From Plasmopara viticola (Eukaryota > Oomycota > Peronosporomycetes > Peronosporales > Peronosporaceae): a stretch of 64,000 nucleotides of DNA. This document shows, one piece after another, positions 10,841-21,562 of the stretch. The stretch lies in the NCBI GenBank assembly GCA_001695595.3, contig MBPM02000101.1, forward strand, positions 1 to 64,000, written 5' to 3'. The position numbers and the translations under genes are program-made. How positions within the stretch are numbered: position 1 is the first letter of the stretch; every line of letters starts with the position of its first letter. The notes beneath the pieces are model-generated. The model had not been told where the DNA came from. It searched no databases and saw nothing but the letters and a program-made list of their open reading frames with translations.

Positions 10841-12487
10841 TCAAGAATGACCTTCATTCCTCTTCTGAATGCGGTGGTATGCTACCCCAGTACCTGAAAT
10901 GTTGTCTCCTAAGCCAGCTGTATGGTCTGGCCTCTTACACGCCAACATCGGTACAAGGTGGCACTGAAAATCGGCCTCTTGCCACGTAACAATGGGTGAG
11001 AATGGGTCAAGCTCCACTTTAAGATCTTGCCGCTCGCTCAACAGCTGTTGTCGAGTTAGCAGTGTTGTGATTCGGTCAGGATCCACTTCCATTTCAGCAC
11101 TTGTGCGCATCGGTTGCGGCCTGTCCTCCTCTGTGGTCGTCGTCGGTGACTTGCCACACGCCACTTTCGAGCTCATAAGAGCGCTTTGCACCAACGCTGT
11201 CGTCGGATCTTCCCACTTGCTGCCAACTTTTTGACACACTATATGGAACTGCAGAGTATGAAAGTGAATACGCGAGAGTTGCGCCAACGCCACCGACTTG
11301 TCCCGATTTTGTTTACTTGTTTGAAAATTCTTCTTGGCCTTAGATGCGAATTGAATGACGTCATGAAGCTGAGCGCTAATTTCCGCTACTGATGGACGCG
11401 ATGTCGTAGCCGTTCCTTCCTCACCCGTCACGAGAAAATGGTGCAGGATAAAGAGTTCTTGTTCATTCAGGCCAATTGAATCTACCCACGGTAGAACAAG
11501 CCGGACTGTGTCATCAAAGAGAGTAAAGTCCGACACGGCTGCAAATTCATAATGAGTCGGGGTTTGCGCCACAAAGAGGTTCTGGAGCACGTCTGACAAA
11601 GCTTGAAGACGCATCAAACGTGTCACTTCATCGGTCTGTACCTCCATGAGCTGCAAGCCACCAAAAATGACCAAATCAGGCTTGAAAGCACCCAAGGCCT
11701 CTTCAAACTCCTCTAGTACCGACAGCTGAGCGTTGTGTACATCATGATTTAAGTAGTATCGGTTTGCACGGGGTGATGTGTATCCCCTGAACTCATCTCC
11801 ACTAGAGTACTCCAAGACCAGATGTACGTCCTCGTGCTCGTGATCCTTCAAACGGCCAACGAGCTCAATGCGCTCGTCTACGAAATATGGTTTCATACCT
11901 CTACCCATGGCCGCACCTAGGAGCACCACACAGCCTTCTGCTGAAGCTCTTTCGGCCATAGTAGCGGCATTTCCACCCACTTTTCGCTTCACTCCAGGCA
12001 ATGCGTTTGCCAACGCCACCACCTCACGAAATTGGTCTGAAGATACTGTGCTTTGCTCAGCTGCAGCTCCCGAGGAAAAGTAGTAGACAAAACTCTCTTG
12101 AAGTTGCTTAAGCGAGCCAATGCGCTCGTGATGAGACTTGATCAAGCCCTCGGCGATCTTTGTGTCCTTGCTATTCTTTTGCATCTGCTGGCGCTCTACT
12201 TCCTGCACGCTTTGCATCAATTCCACAGCAGGTACAGCCACGTCCAAGTCAGCACTGCAGCAGAAGGCGAGTCGAGGAGGATCACGTGCAACAGCGCTGT
12301 CAGCTGCGGCATTGCGATTCTTGGCCGCGTGAAACACCAACGACGCTAGCATTTGCTGCTGCTCCGAGGCGCTTAGTAAGACATCTTGTTTCGGGAAAAG
12401 ACCGGCCAAATAATCCGCATAGAACACTGCAGTCGCGCAAATGCCCACAGAGACGCCAAGCGCCAAGAGCTGCGACGCACTGTACAT
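10841..12487 (-). CDS. ADP-dependent glucokinase
   Basis: The 548-residue product matches the ADPGK family, ribokinase-fold enzymes that phosphorylate glucose using ADP. A hydrophobic N-terminal segment (about residues 6-30, LLALGVSVGICATAVFYADYLAGL) fits an ER signal-anchor, as in animal ADPGK. Family landmarks in order are GGNAATMAERASAEGCVVLLG (substrate-binding region), KPDLVIFGGLQLMEV, and the C-terminal GLGDNISGTG, in which D528 is the expected catalytic base. Length is close to the roughly 500 residues usual for eukaryotic ADPGK. No frameshift or intron is evident. The start is chosen because the signal-anchor begins just after it and a C-tract (a G-run on the + strand) sits immediately upstream. 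The gene faces away from the decayed region to its right. Confidence 0.9.
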   Translation of the reverse strand: MYSASQLLALGVSVGICATAVFYADYLAGLFPKQDVLLSASEQQQMLASLVFHAAKNRNAAADSAVARDPPRLAFCCSADLDVAVPAVELMQSVQEVERQQMQKNSKDTKIAEGLIKSHHERIGSLKQLQESFVYYFSSGAAAEQSTVSSDQFREVVALANALPGVKRKVGGNAATMAERASAEGCVVLLGAAMGRGMKPYFVDERIELVGRLKDHEHEDVHLVLEYSSGDEFRGYTSPRANRYYLNHDVHNAQLSVLEEFEEALGAFKPDLVIFGGLQLMEVQTDEVTRLMRLQALSDVLQNLFVAQTPTHYEFAAVSDFTLFDDTVRLVLPWVDSIGLNEQELFILHHFLVTGEEGTATTSRPSVAEISAQLHDVIQFASKAKKNFQTSKQNRDKSVALAQLSRIHFHTLQFHIVCQKVGSKWEDPTTALVQSALMSSKVACGKSPTTTTEEDRPQPMRTSAEMEVDPDRITTLLTRQQLLSERQDLKVELDPFSPIVTWQEADFQCHLVPMLACKRPDHTAGLGDNISGTGVAYHRIQKRNEGHS

Positions 12488-13955
12488 GGTGATGGAGGGG
12501 GGGGGGGCAGAGTGTGCAAATGATATAGATCGGATCGAGGTGAAAAATATACTGGTATCGATATTGCTCTGGCGGCCAATAGTATCTCTTTTTGGAAAAA
12601 TTGAACGAAGTCTTTCCGCTCTGAGTGTGTCAGTTTGGGGTTAATTTCTTCGCAATCAATCTTAGAATCAACGATCAAATTTGGCCGACTGACCCACAAT
12701 GGCGGCACTTCCAAACTTGCCATTCAAGGTCTATATTATTCTAAGCATTCTTGATGCGTACTCGACAATTTTCGACACGAGATTTACTTCCATCGACTGA
12801 AGAACATGAGATTTTTTCTTCGTATGGCCTCGGATGTGTCCAATCGAGATCTAGGTGGTTCTGGAATTGTGTCTAAACGAGAGCTGCTTGTTTACACTCC
12901 GCACACTGCGATTCTTGGAAATAGCTATGCGAATTCCATGTGAGATTTTCCGTAAACACCCATCTCGCACCCTTTTGTGCATCGTCTTAAAAAGCCAACT
13001 ACGAGACGGACAAGAAGAAGTAAATGATAATTTTCGATGACGAGAGCGATAAAGAAGTTTATTTCGGTAAAATTAACAAACTTTGTTTACATAGCGCACG
13101 CCAAGAAAGGTAAGTAAGCAAATGAGAGCGTAACGCCTTCCAATGCTGCGTTGAATACATAGTGCTTGGAATGATACGACTTGTACCACTAGTAATGGAA
13201 GCGTCGTCAAAAGTCGATGTGACGGCTGAAGAGCACGCTATTATCTGTATAAGTTGTTGAGCATGTGGGAGATGGATGTACAGAATAGGCAGTCGCATCA
13301 TTGATCATATGTGAAAAGTGTACTACGATTACGGATATGGCGACACTTGGTAATTGCAGACACATTGACAGCAAGTAATCGCATGAAGTGAGCCAATCAG
13401 CAAGGTAGAAGGGTCGGCTACATGTAGCACTTGATTGAGAACCAAGGTCCAAAATATGAATCTTGTCCAATCTACCACTTTCCGCGCACATCGGCTACCC
13501 ATGTTGATATCCAAGCGCGAAGTCACAGATAGAGATCTCACAACTGTGGCGCGATAAAGACGAGTGAATGATCGGTAAGTTTGAGCCTGGGATGATCTAC
13601 TCTGCACTTGGCAGCGGTCGCGGTGGTGCATCGATGCACAACGATTAATCATCTATACATCCAAGGAATGATCTGGGTCGCTCAAGTCTGCCAGAGCATA
13701 AAACCGGTCATAGTACGGCGCTAGTACAACGACGAAAATCACAAGTAGCACCACGTATGCGTGTACCGCACTCCAAGTGAAGTTTGCGGCAGAGCAAGAT
13801 TACGCATGCCGATTTAGACGAGCGCCATGGAAGATTGACGATCCCCATGTTTTGTGGCTCCGATCTTTGTCGAGGCTCGGGCTCCGTTTCTGGACTTGGA
13901 AACAACGTCCATGCGCTAAATTCAGTACGCACAAGCGGTATGTGATTTGGGTGAT
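12488..13955. other. glucokinase upstream region, then unassigned sequence
   Basis: A run of ten or more G on the + strand (about 12497-12507) lies in the probable 5' leader of the glucokinase gene and may be length-variable. From about 12750 to 13955 I see no supported gene. Part of 13000-13950 may be the decayed 5' end or LTR of the copia relic that follows, but no matching second LTR was found. Confidence 0.4.
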
Positions 13956-16330
13956 CCGAAGGCGTGAAGACTGACCTACTCGACCACTATCTAAGCGGCA
14001 CAGCTAAGCCTTACTATACCGGCATGGTGGTGCCAGCCTCCTCCGCTTGCACACGTCATGGAGCAGCTGCATCAGACGTGCAAGCCTACGCTCACTGCAT
14101 CTCAGTCGATGAAGCTGTTCATGGCAAAAAAAAGGATCCCAAGCGAGCCTAGATCGAGCATTATCGTTTCTTGGTGGCAGTGAGCGATGCACGTGACGAT
14201 GCCGACGTGCAGGTGCTTGACAACATTGTGCAATAAGCATCAAGTGAGCTGCGTAAGGTGCTGATGGCCAGGTACGACGGAAGCCAAGGCGATTATCTAG
14301 CCCAAGCTGAAAAGCTTGCACATTTTTGCATAATCGGGTGAGTTGGATACGTCTCGTTTAACAAAGACTTGTGTTCCATGTAGCTGAGAACAAGCTTCGA
14401 GCGGTTCCGCACAAGCTTTTGGTCAGACTACCTTAGAGAGCGGGAAAACTCCTTGAGGAACAATAGCGCAAGGGGGTTGACGAGGCCACTTCAGAACCAA
14501 GGACGCTGGCAACTATACGTGTTCGACGTGGCAATGGCTGCAGCGGTACTGGTCGCAAAAGATGGAGCATCGCAGCAGGGGACAACAGAGCATGAGGAAG
14601 TGCTAGTGCACTTTGACTTACACTTCGTCCATCTCGCTTACGACATTATTGAGAGGATGGCGTCCGAGGCTAGATTCGGCATTCATCTCACAGATCATCG
14701 CCAGTCGTGTGCGTCACGTCTACACAAGTAAAGCAGACGAAGAGTGCGCAATATATTAAAGACACTAGGGGTGCACTTACCATCGATTGAGTTGAGGTGT
14801 AATCTGAAAGGACTGATGACATCAACAGACCGGGAAGGGATCAACACCTCATCAACTTTGTGGACCTTAACAGCATCTACTGTCGTGTTTTTCTCGCGCA
14901 CACCACTGATCTGCACGATATCGTTAGGTTCGGCACAACGTGGACGGTATAACAAGACCCTAAGAATTTTTTTTTGCGTAACAAGCACCGGTGAGGGCGT
15001 TCATCGGGCGCAGCGATGGGACCAAGGACTACTACAAATCAGAAGGATAATATTGTCTTCATGACGCAACACGTCAAGTACATTCGGACGCTTCCAGATA
15101 CGCAAAAGTTTTAGCGCCTTCTCAGCCTAGTTTCAAAAGATTGCGGTAAATTTCCATTTAAGACGCGCGGGTATCTGACGAGCATCGTGGCGATCAGGTC
15201 AGGACATAAAAAGAAGACAAAGCCGAATGGCAATCAATGGATGCGGACCTCTTATGCCACATTTGAAGCAACTAAGTGATCAATGGAAGACACAGTGCCT
15301 ACAATTAATGACGAAGTCACAGTGTTACAAGGACTTTAGTAGGATTTGAAGACATACGCTAAGGTCCAGCTCGAAGGCTGGTGGTCGGAGCAAGACCATA
15401 ATCGAAGGAATCCACGCGCTTGAGGACAACAATGTATGGAACGTTATCAAGCGACCATCCAATGAAAATTTGCTGGGTGCTCAAGACAAAGACAGATGCT
15501 AACAACGCAGTAGAGATGCTCAAGGCGCGACTCGTTGCATGCGGAAGCGATTAAGTCTTTTGTGTCGACTCTTCACTTACTTCCGCAGTGATGGACGTGT
15601 CAATGATGAAGGAGATCCTGGGACAGGTGGCCACAGGAGACTTGCAAAACGTGGTGATATCCGAATGTCTATGGAAAGGCTGACAAGGAAGAGCGTTCGT
15701 ACATATTGTTGCGCGTACCAAGTGGCAGGCAGATTATGGATTAGCAATTCAAAACACTTGGATTGTCCTGCAAAAGTAATGTCGCACTTGAGCTGAAGAA
15801 GAGTTTGTACGGGCAAAAGCAGAAAGGATGATTATGAATCAGCTGTTGTGAACAGGATTCTTGAAGCAGGTTTTAAACAGTACGTTAGTGATGTGTGCCT
15901 AAATTACAAGCTCGACAAAAAAAAGATGATCGCGATGGGTGTCTACGTCGATGATCTTCTAAATGGTGCGGCTACGGCTACGGGCGTCGATTGATTCTTC
16001 GCCGCAATAAGATCACTTTTGATATAAGCGTAGGACCGGTGTCTTAACTTCCCAGAATTAAAGTGAAGACTTTTGCCACGCGTGCGCAATGCCTAAGATC
16101 AGAAGAAATTGATTGGTTGCTTCGGGAGCACGGACTGGAGTCGGCAAATATAAAAGTACATCAATAAGTGATATATATCGCAATGAAAGCAGACCGGACA
16201 GTATCCTGCTTGCAAAACTTGCACACCTAAGAAAGCCAACAATTACGGCATTTCAATCGCTCGATGATATCATGCTTGCGGACCACAAAGCAACAAGACA
16301 AACGCATGAGCTCCGAGTGCAAGACTGAAA
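13956..16330 (+). pseudogene. heavily decayed Ty1/copia element
   Basis: Short family-typical segments run in order on the plus strand with many stops and frameshifts. A gag-like part at about 14050-14330 reads MEQLHQTCKPTLTASQSMKLF, then IEHYRFLVAVSDA and SSELRKVLMARYDG. Reverse transcriptase pieces at about 15400-15970 read ALEDNNVWNVIKRPSNEN, GVPAKHGDIPNAY, ELKKSLYGQKQ (normally YGLKQ) and finally GVYVDDLL, the YVDD active-site box. A segment near 16285-16325 (HKATRQTHELRVQD) resembles the region between RT and RNase H. No LTR pair or target duplication is recognisable. This is a different and older copia lineage than the three elements on the right of the window. Confidence 0.7.
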
Positions 16331-16880
16331 TCTTGAATCGTCTTCGTCTTCACATGCGGCTTCTGGATCGGATGAGAGTAGTGCTTCACAGAGGACCGAT
16401 ACATACCATCATCACTGCCAAATAGCATTATTGAGCCACACATCAACTCGCATTTGATCGCTTACATACTCAGGATCATACGCATGCGAAAACCACTAGA
16501 TGGATTGGATACACGAGAGCCGTTCTTGTGGGCGTCAAATGGGCCATATGGATGGACTTGGGTAGATTCTAAATCTGCCAGATGCGCGACTGCACCAAGA
16601 ATGACACTTATTTTGAGACGAACACCTACTGGCTCGCACTTCGGACTACATTTGTAAGAAATGGTCAAATCAATCGGACTGAGTCCACTTTTTCCTACTC
16701 GAAATGAAGGTTTGTATCATCTTTAACATACCACATTGGCAAGCCGTTATTATCCGTTAACATTAACGTTTGTCGGATCAGCAGTGCGAGCTTCGATACG
16801 TTAATAGTGACATTATGCAGCGATGATAATTTACACAAATTACCCTCGTTGCTCTCGCAAATTATGTTCTTATTTAGAAG
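16331..16880. other. no assignable gene
   Basis: A 67-residue plus-strand frame (16454-16657) with WTWVDSKSARC could be a last remnant of the copia relic to its left, but no RNase H landmark is visible. Nothing else is recognisable. Confidence 0.3.
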
Positions 16881-17769
16881 CATCATATCACTAACATTCT
16901 TCCCCACGACAATGTCCTTGGGTTCATTTTTATCATTACTTTGGTGTAACTATCAGTCTTAGTCTTGGCTTTTGGCTTGGTCACGATAACGATCTCAATT
17001 GATCGTGAAGCAATATTTCTCTTGGACGCATACGCATATCCCGCATTGCCTCGCACGCTCAACTTCTTCAAAAAGGACTCGTTTAGGCTTTCATAAAAAG
17101 GTTCTTTTCAGACAATGCTGTCATCGTCACTGCATGAGTTGTCCTATGAAACTTACATCCATGAGTCGTCACGGATCTCGTTTAATTCCTCCTCTGCTCG
17201 AATTATATCAGAGCCACATAGTGGAGAAGTTAATTTTGTCATCGCTGGAATATCTTTGACTTCATTATCAGTATCATATGCGTCGTCCAACTTTTATTCT
17301 TTTCAGTTTTCAATTATAGTCCTTCTTATATACTGCGCTCTATGTGACCGCCGATACGACAATCGAATCATCCAAATCTAAGACTTGGCTTACTTCGACA
17401 TTTGAAGCTCCGACGAGTTCGATTGCCGATGGTGCTGGTGTATCGACAACCTCAGCGACGATTTTTTGGGATATTGACTCGAGGACGCATTTTTAAATCA
17501 CTTTTCACAGCAACATTTTTTTCATCATTGATATCAATTGGATGCTTGCCGCATCGTTCTTTGTTGCGAGCAAGCTAACAATGCTTCTAGTTGCTCTCGG
17601 TGACTAGTTTATGTTCTGTATGTACATTGCTCATGATTATCGCATCACTCCAGCCAAATTCGCAGAATACGCAATATCCTGTGAGTGTATCTATCGATGC
17701 CGTTTTCGAGTGAGTCACCACTAGGTTGCCATACGTCATCACTGAGTTAACAACATTAAGATGACTCAT
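16881..17769 (-). pseudogene. unidentified acidic coding relic
   Basis: On the minus strand a series of coding-like pieces follows in the same direction, separated by frameshifts and stops. It begins MSHLNVVNSVMTYGNLVV and contains GYCVFCEFGW at about 17650-17680. Next come a KERCGKHPIDINDEKN stretch, AEVVDTPAPSAIELVGA (about 17390-17460), LDDAYDTDNEVKDIPAMTK and IIRAEEELNEIRDDSWM (about 17160-17300). The last piece, SFLKKLSVRGNAGYAYASKR followed by a lysine/threonine-rich tail, lies at about 16900-17080. The low-complexity acidic middle and the C-x2-C plus later C/H residues suggest a nuclear or DNA-binding protein, perhaps the N-terminal part of a DNA transposon protein. I do not recognise the family. 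Confidence 0.4.
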
Positions 17770-17862
17770 TAGCGTACTCGGTGTCTATACATTCTCTAAG
17801 TCATTGTAGAGCGACAAGTCTTCAATTTTTTTATCAATATTTAACATACAAACTTATATAGA

Positions 17863-18190
17863 TTTACGGAAAAGGTTGTGGTGACGCCCTCCTTCCAAGC
17901 GCGGGGGCTAAATGCTCGCGCGCTTCGGGCAGGTGCTCTCGGGCATCTGCAGGTCTCTAACGAGTCTCACCCTCGACGCGACGGTCTCCAGCACCAGAGC
18001 GCCACCTGGGCTCTTACCAAGTCAGAGCAAACAAAATAATGGAAGACCCTCACGACCTCGGTGCTGGCTGCACTGCCCGCCGAACGAGACTCGACGTATG
18101 CGGACACCACTCTATGCCGTGGACTAGCCAGACTGAGCCTAGCTCGTGCATAACTTGGCAACGCGATAACGTAGTACAATACAATACAAT
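17863..18190 (+). mobile_element. short internally deleted non-LTR element, copy 1
   Basis: This 328-bp element is made of three segments of the longer non-LTR element at 57576-58720: its first ~130 bp, ~28 bp around GCCACCTGGGCTCTTACC, and its last ~150 bp ending CGCGATAACGTA. It ends in a (TACAA)n tail. An 11-bp direct repeat ACTTATATAGA flanks it exactly (17852-17862 and 18191-18201), as expected for target-primed insertion. It encodes nothing. Part of the 3' flank (TACAATACAATAC then TATATAGAAGGCAT) is repeated again to about 18264. Confidence 0.85.
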
Positions 18191-18569
18191 ACTTATATAG
18201 AAGGCATTATTTAATGTGCCCAAGGATATCGAATACAATACAATACCTATATAGAAGGCATAGTAGGATAGATACATACATGATATTGTACTGACTATAA
18301 ACTAGTGGGAATATGTTGCAAATAGTGGTGACTCGGTGACTGAATCATTTTCTAATGCCTACACTATCTCTCTGTCATTTTTGTGAACACCGTTTGAATT
18401 CTTCGTTGGTATATACTGGTTATGTTCAGAAGTGGCTAATTCATTCTTCAAGGTGTATCAAGTTTTAGAGGGACACCACACCTCTTAATATCAAGACACG
18501 TCAATGTCATCAACAATTTAATCTTTTTGGTATTCTTTCTACTCTAGGAACAAATAATTTTCAACTTTC

Positions 18570-18900
18570 CCGCTGTTTTGCGCAATTGTCGGCGAGGAAC
18601 GCGTCATCGCCGTCGAGGGGAGCAACCAGCAATCGGTAGGAGCCTAAGAAAAGTTTATCAAGAAGGAAGCGCAGTATGTGTATCCGTCTCACAAGCTCAC
18701 TCTAATCTCATCAAGAAGAGCGGCAGCAAGGAAGGCGAATAAATAGAGGACGATGACGCTCAAAGCGCAATAATTCTCCATAAAGATCAACAAAATGACG
18801 AACGTAAGGAGCTAAAACGTCAAGTCCACTTGTTTTTTTATCGTGATGTAGCCAAGGTAATGCGCAATCCCGCTTGCGAAAGTGCTTGCCCCAAACTCGA
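18570..18900 (+). pseudogene. dead CRN effector N-terminus
   Basis: The frame reads LFCAIVGEERVIAVE, as in the intact CRN genes at 39.5-43.7 kb, followed by NQQSVG and a KKEAQYVYPSHKL segment just before the position of the LYLAK motif. The codons that would give LYLAK are altered (LISS follows), and several stops follow. The upstream ATG context is also damaged (TTCAACTTT in place of a start). It is more diverged than the other CRN copies and lies on the same strand as, and about 2.7 kb upstream of, ligase copy A. This suggests that a CRN-ligase neighbourhood is old here. Confidence 0.75.
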
Positions 18901-20919
18901 CTCGTTAATTTGTCGCTTCACCAATGCATACCGTAAGCGCGAGTCGCTTTGTGCGCCGAGAAGCTGCTGAAGGTGCCAAAGTCGCTTTCAGCCTTGCTGA
19001 GGATGGCATGACAGTCCTCTTCGACGGCCAAGTCGGTTCCCATGATGCTGACGTCTTCGGGATGGCCTGACCTTATTACCAAGAAGGCATATTCAGACAT
19101 GGTCGAGATCGTGGTGGGCAATGTAATTGACCTCACATTTGATAAAGCGAGGCTGGTCGATCGTGACGTAAGCACGTCATCGCCCGCCCATTCTAGAAAG
19201 TTGCCATCCGGCGCTTTCGCGACACGCGACTCGATCAGAAAAATTGTTTTGGTGCGACAGCTGCGCCATTAGTGTGGAAATTGTACACCAATCAAATGGG
19301 TGTGTCACCAATGGGGGAGGGCACGAATCTCTTACGACAGGACACGTTCGCGAGCTTTCACATGCTCACCTTGCATAGGCCAGTAAGAACGATGCTAGTG
19401 GACGCTTCGCCCTAAGGTCGACGGATTTGGTCCAGTGCGCCACTCTTCATCTCGACAGTTGCTTCGGCTGACACTTCAAAGTCCTCAAGAGTTTCAAGCG
19501 TCACTAGGTGATCGAATAGGTCGGTCAAGCATTCGTTTGTTAGAAGACCGAGGCTGGTCGTCGCGGAATGCTGGTCTTTGTCCACTTCCTCGGCATAGAA
19601 ATCACTCGATTTGGCTCCACAACGCTTCCTGGTAGACGTTGATAGAGGTTGCCAGGCTGTCGGAATTTTGGATGAGCGGGGAGAGCTGGAGCTCGAGCAT
19701 GCTTAGCGTGCTCTGTATAGCCTTGTTTATGCTCGGTAGGACAGATAGCTGGTACGGCGCGACTTGCGCGGCGAGAAGTTGCGACAAATTGATACAGACG
19801 CCACCAACGTTGAAAATCGATTAGCGGTGAACCGACGCACTCTCAGCACCGGTGCGCTGCTCTTTTTTCTCTAACGTCTCCCTCTCCTTATTGAGTAAGT
19901 ACGCGACATTCCTCACGTGCTAGTGGCCGCCCGCCGTGCGGTCGACAATGGCCAGGTCTGTCTTGCCGGCGTCCTAAAAAGATCTAGTGTTGTATGGGCT
20001 TCGCTGACGACAGGTTCATCCTAAAATTAGGACGATCGCCGCCCTGCTCTTGCTCAACGGGCAGTGTCCTGATGCTCGTGACGCTTCTGGGGTTCATCCG
20101 CATCTTGCTATTCTCGGTCCACGTGCCGGGCAAGGACGGGGTGGTCGGTATTTGGTCGTCTAGGTTGATCATCACAAGCATGACCGACCACCCACGCGAC
20201 AATCAAGCGCAATTAACTAACCAGCGCCGTCGGCCTTGTGTCGCCACCTTCCGCATAGATGCCATGAAGTTGCTTTAATGAAGGAAAGGGCCGAGCGAGA
20301 ATCCAAGCCGATGTCCACCGTCGCTAAATTTCGCTGCTCGACGAGAAGGTGCACCGTCGCATGTCGGCACTAGGCATCACCTTGCAGTAATGCTCCAGTC
20401 CAAATGGATTCGATATCAAAATGACGAAGTACCCCGCCAGGCGACACATATATCATCGCCTTCCCCGAGAACAGCAATCCGACCTATACGACTACCGACA
20501 AAATTTTCCTCGCGACGTGCCTGACTGTGATGAGGAGGCAGACACGCGAAGCGTTGACGATTGGACCATTAGAGCACGGTAGGACGTGCACTAGCACGTA
20601 ATTTAGCAGCTGATTGCGCGCTGATTTGGCACGACACAAGGCAGTCCGGTGGGCCGTGAGTCGTCCGAGGAGTTCAGTCGAGAGCAAAACGTTCCAATTC
20701 GACGATTCTACCGGGCTATTAGAAGACGTACAATAAGTCACCAAAGGTCTTGCTCGTCGACATTGCTTTGTTAAGCAAGAAGTTTAAGATGTAACGTGTC
20801 ACCTACATTCATGACCGGTGGTCAGAGAATTTAGGTGTCCTGCATCCACTTTAGGCTTTGGTCCATGTCGAAGTAAATTTAATTTGCATTGTAGATTTAA
20901 AATGTAGGAATAAATTGAT
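18901..20919. other. decayed sequence between two short elements
   Basis: GC-richer than its surroundings, with fragments open on both strands: plus 19042-19272 (SDMVEIVVGNVIDLTFDKAR) and a minus-strand frame at 19984-20202. It could hold the decayed C-terminal part of the CRN at 18570, but the intact CRNs in this window have a quite different and much shorter C-terminal part, so I cannot confirm it. No RNA gene seen. Confidence 0.3.
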
Positions 20920-21241
20920 TGTATTGTATTACGTTATCGCGTTGCCAAGTTATGCACGTGCTAGGCTCTATGGCTAGTCCACGGCATAGAGTGGTGTCCG
21001 CATACGTCGGGTCTCGTTCGGCGGGCAGTGCAGCCAGCACCGAGGCCGTGAGGGTCTTCCATTATTTTGTGTAGTTCTGACTTGGTAAGAGCCCAGGTGG
21101 CGCCCTAGTGCTGGAGACCGTCGCGTCGAGGGTGAGACTCGTCAGAGACCTGCAGATGCCCGAGAGCACCTGCCCGAAGCGCGCGAGCATTTGGCCCCCG
21201 CGCTTGGAAGGAGGGCGTCACCCCAACCTTCTCCGAAAGAA
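20920..21241 (-). mobile_element. short internally deleted non-LTR element, copy 2
   Basis: This 322-bp element has the same three-segment structure as the copy at 17863-18190 but on the opposite strand. An 11-bp direct repeat flanks it exactly: AATAAATTGAT at 20909-20919 and 21242-21252. The tail on the minus strand is again TACAATACAAT. The two copies bracket the dead CRN region as an inverted pair about 2.7 kb apart. Confidence 0.85.
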
Positions 21242-21496
21242 AATAAATTGATGTAACAGTATATACTGCCGAGCTGAAGAGTTATTATTGTAAAACCAAG
21301 ATAACAAACTCTTCTTGTAGTGTACATTAGACCGTTCTTCACATCGCGCAACAATTGGTAGAAACTATATAATTTGGTACTTCCCAGACGTACCGCGCCC
21401 TCACTCCTACTTTTGGCAAAGGTTCGAGAAGACGTCGTTCCGCATTCGTCGCGTCACTGCAGTCGCCCCTTGCGTAGCTTTTATCACTGCCAGTCT

Positions 21497-21505
21497 TCAT
21501 TTCCT
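21497..21505 (+). promoter_or_regulatory. candidate initiator upstream of ligase copy A
   Basis: TCATTTCC-type sequence about 63 bp before the ATG resembles the oomycete initiator (core TCATTYY). Positional and motif evidence only. Confidence 0.3.
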
Positions 21506-21562
21506 CGATCTCGTCTCTGTTTGAGTCGATCATAACCTTCCGGATTCCTCTACTAATCGTCC

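Noticed and set aside
11868..12492. Several plus-strand frames of 64-110 residues opposite the glucokinase
   Set aside because: They mirror the GC-rich glucokinase coding strand and carry no motif.
18918..20278. Assorted 60-95 residue frames on both strands between the short elements
   Set aside because: GC-rich sequence opens frames on both strands; no motif supports any of them.
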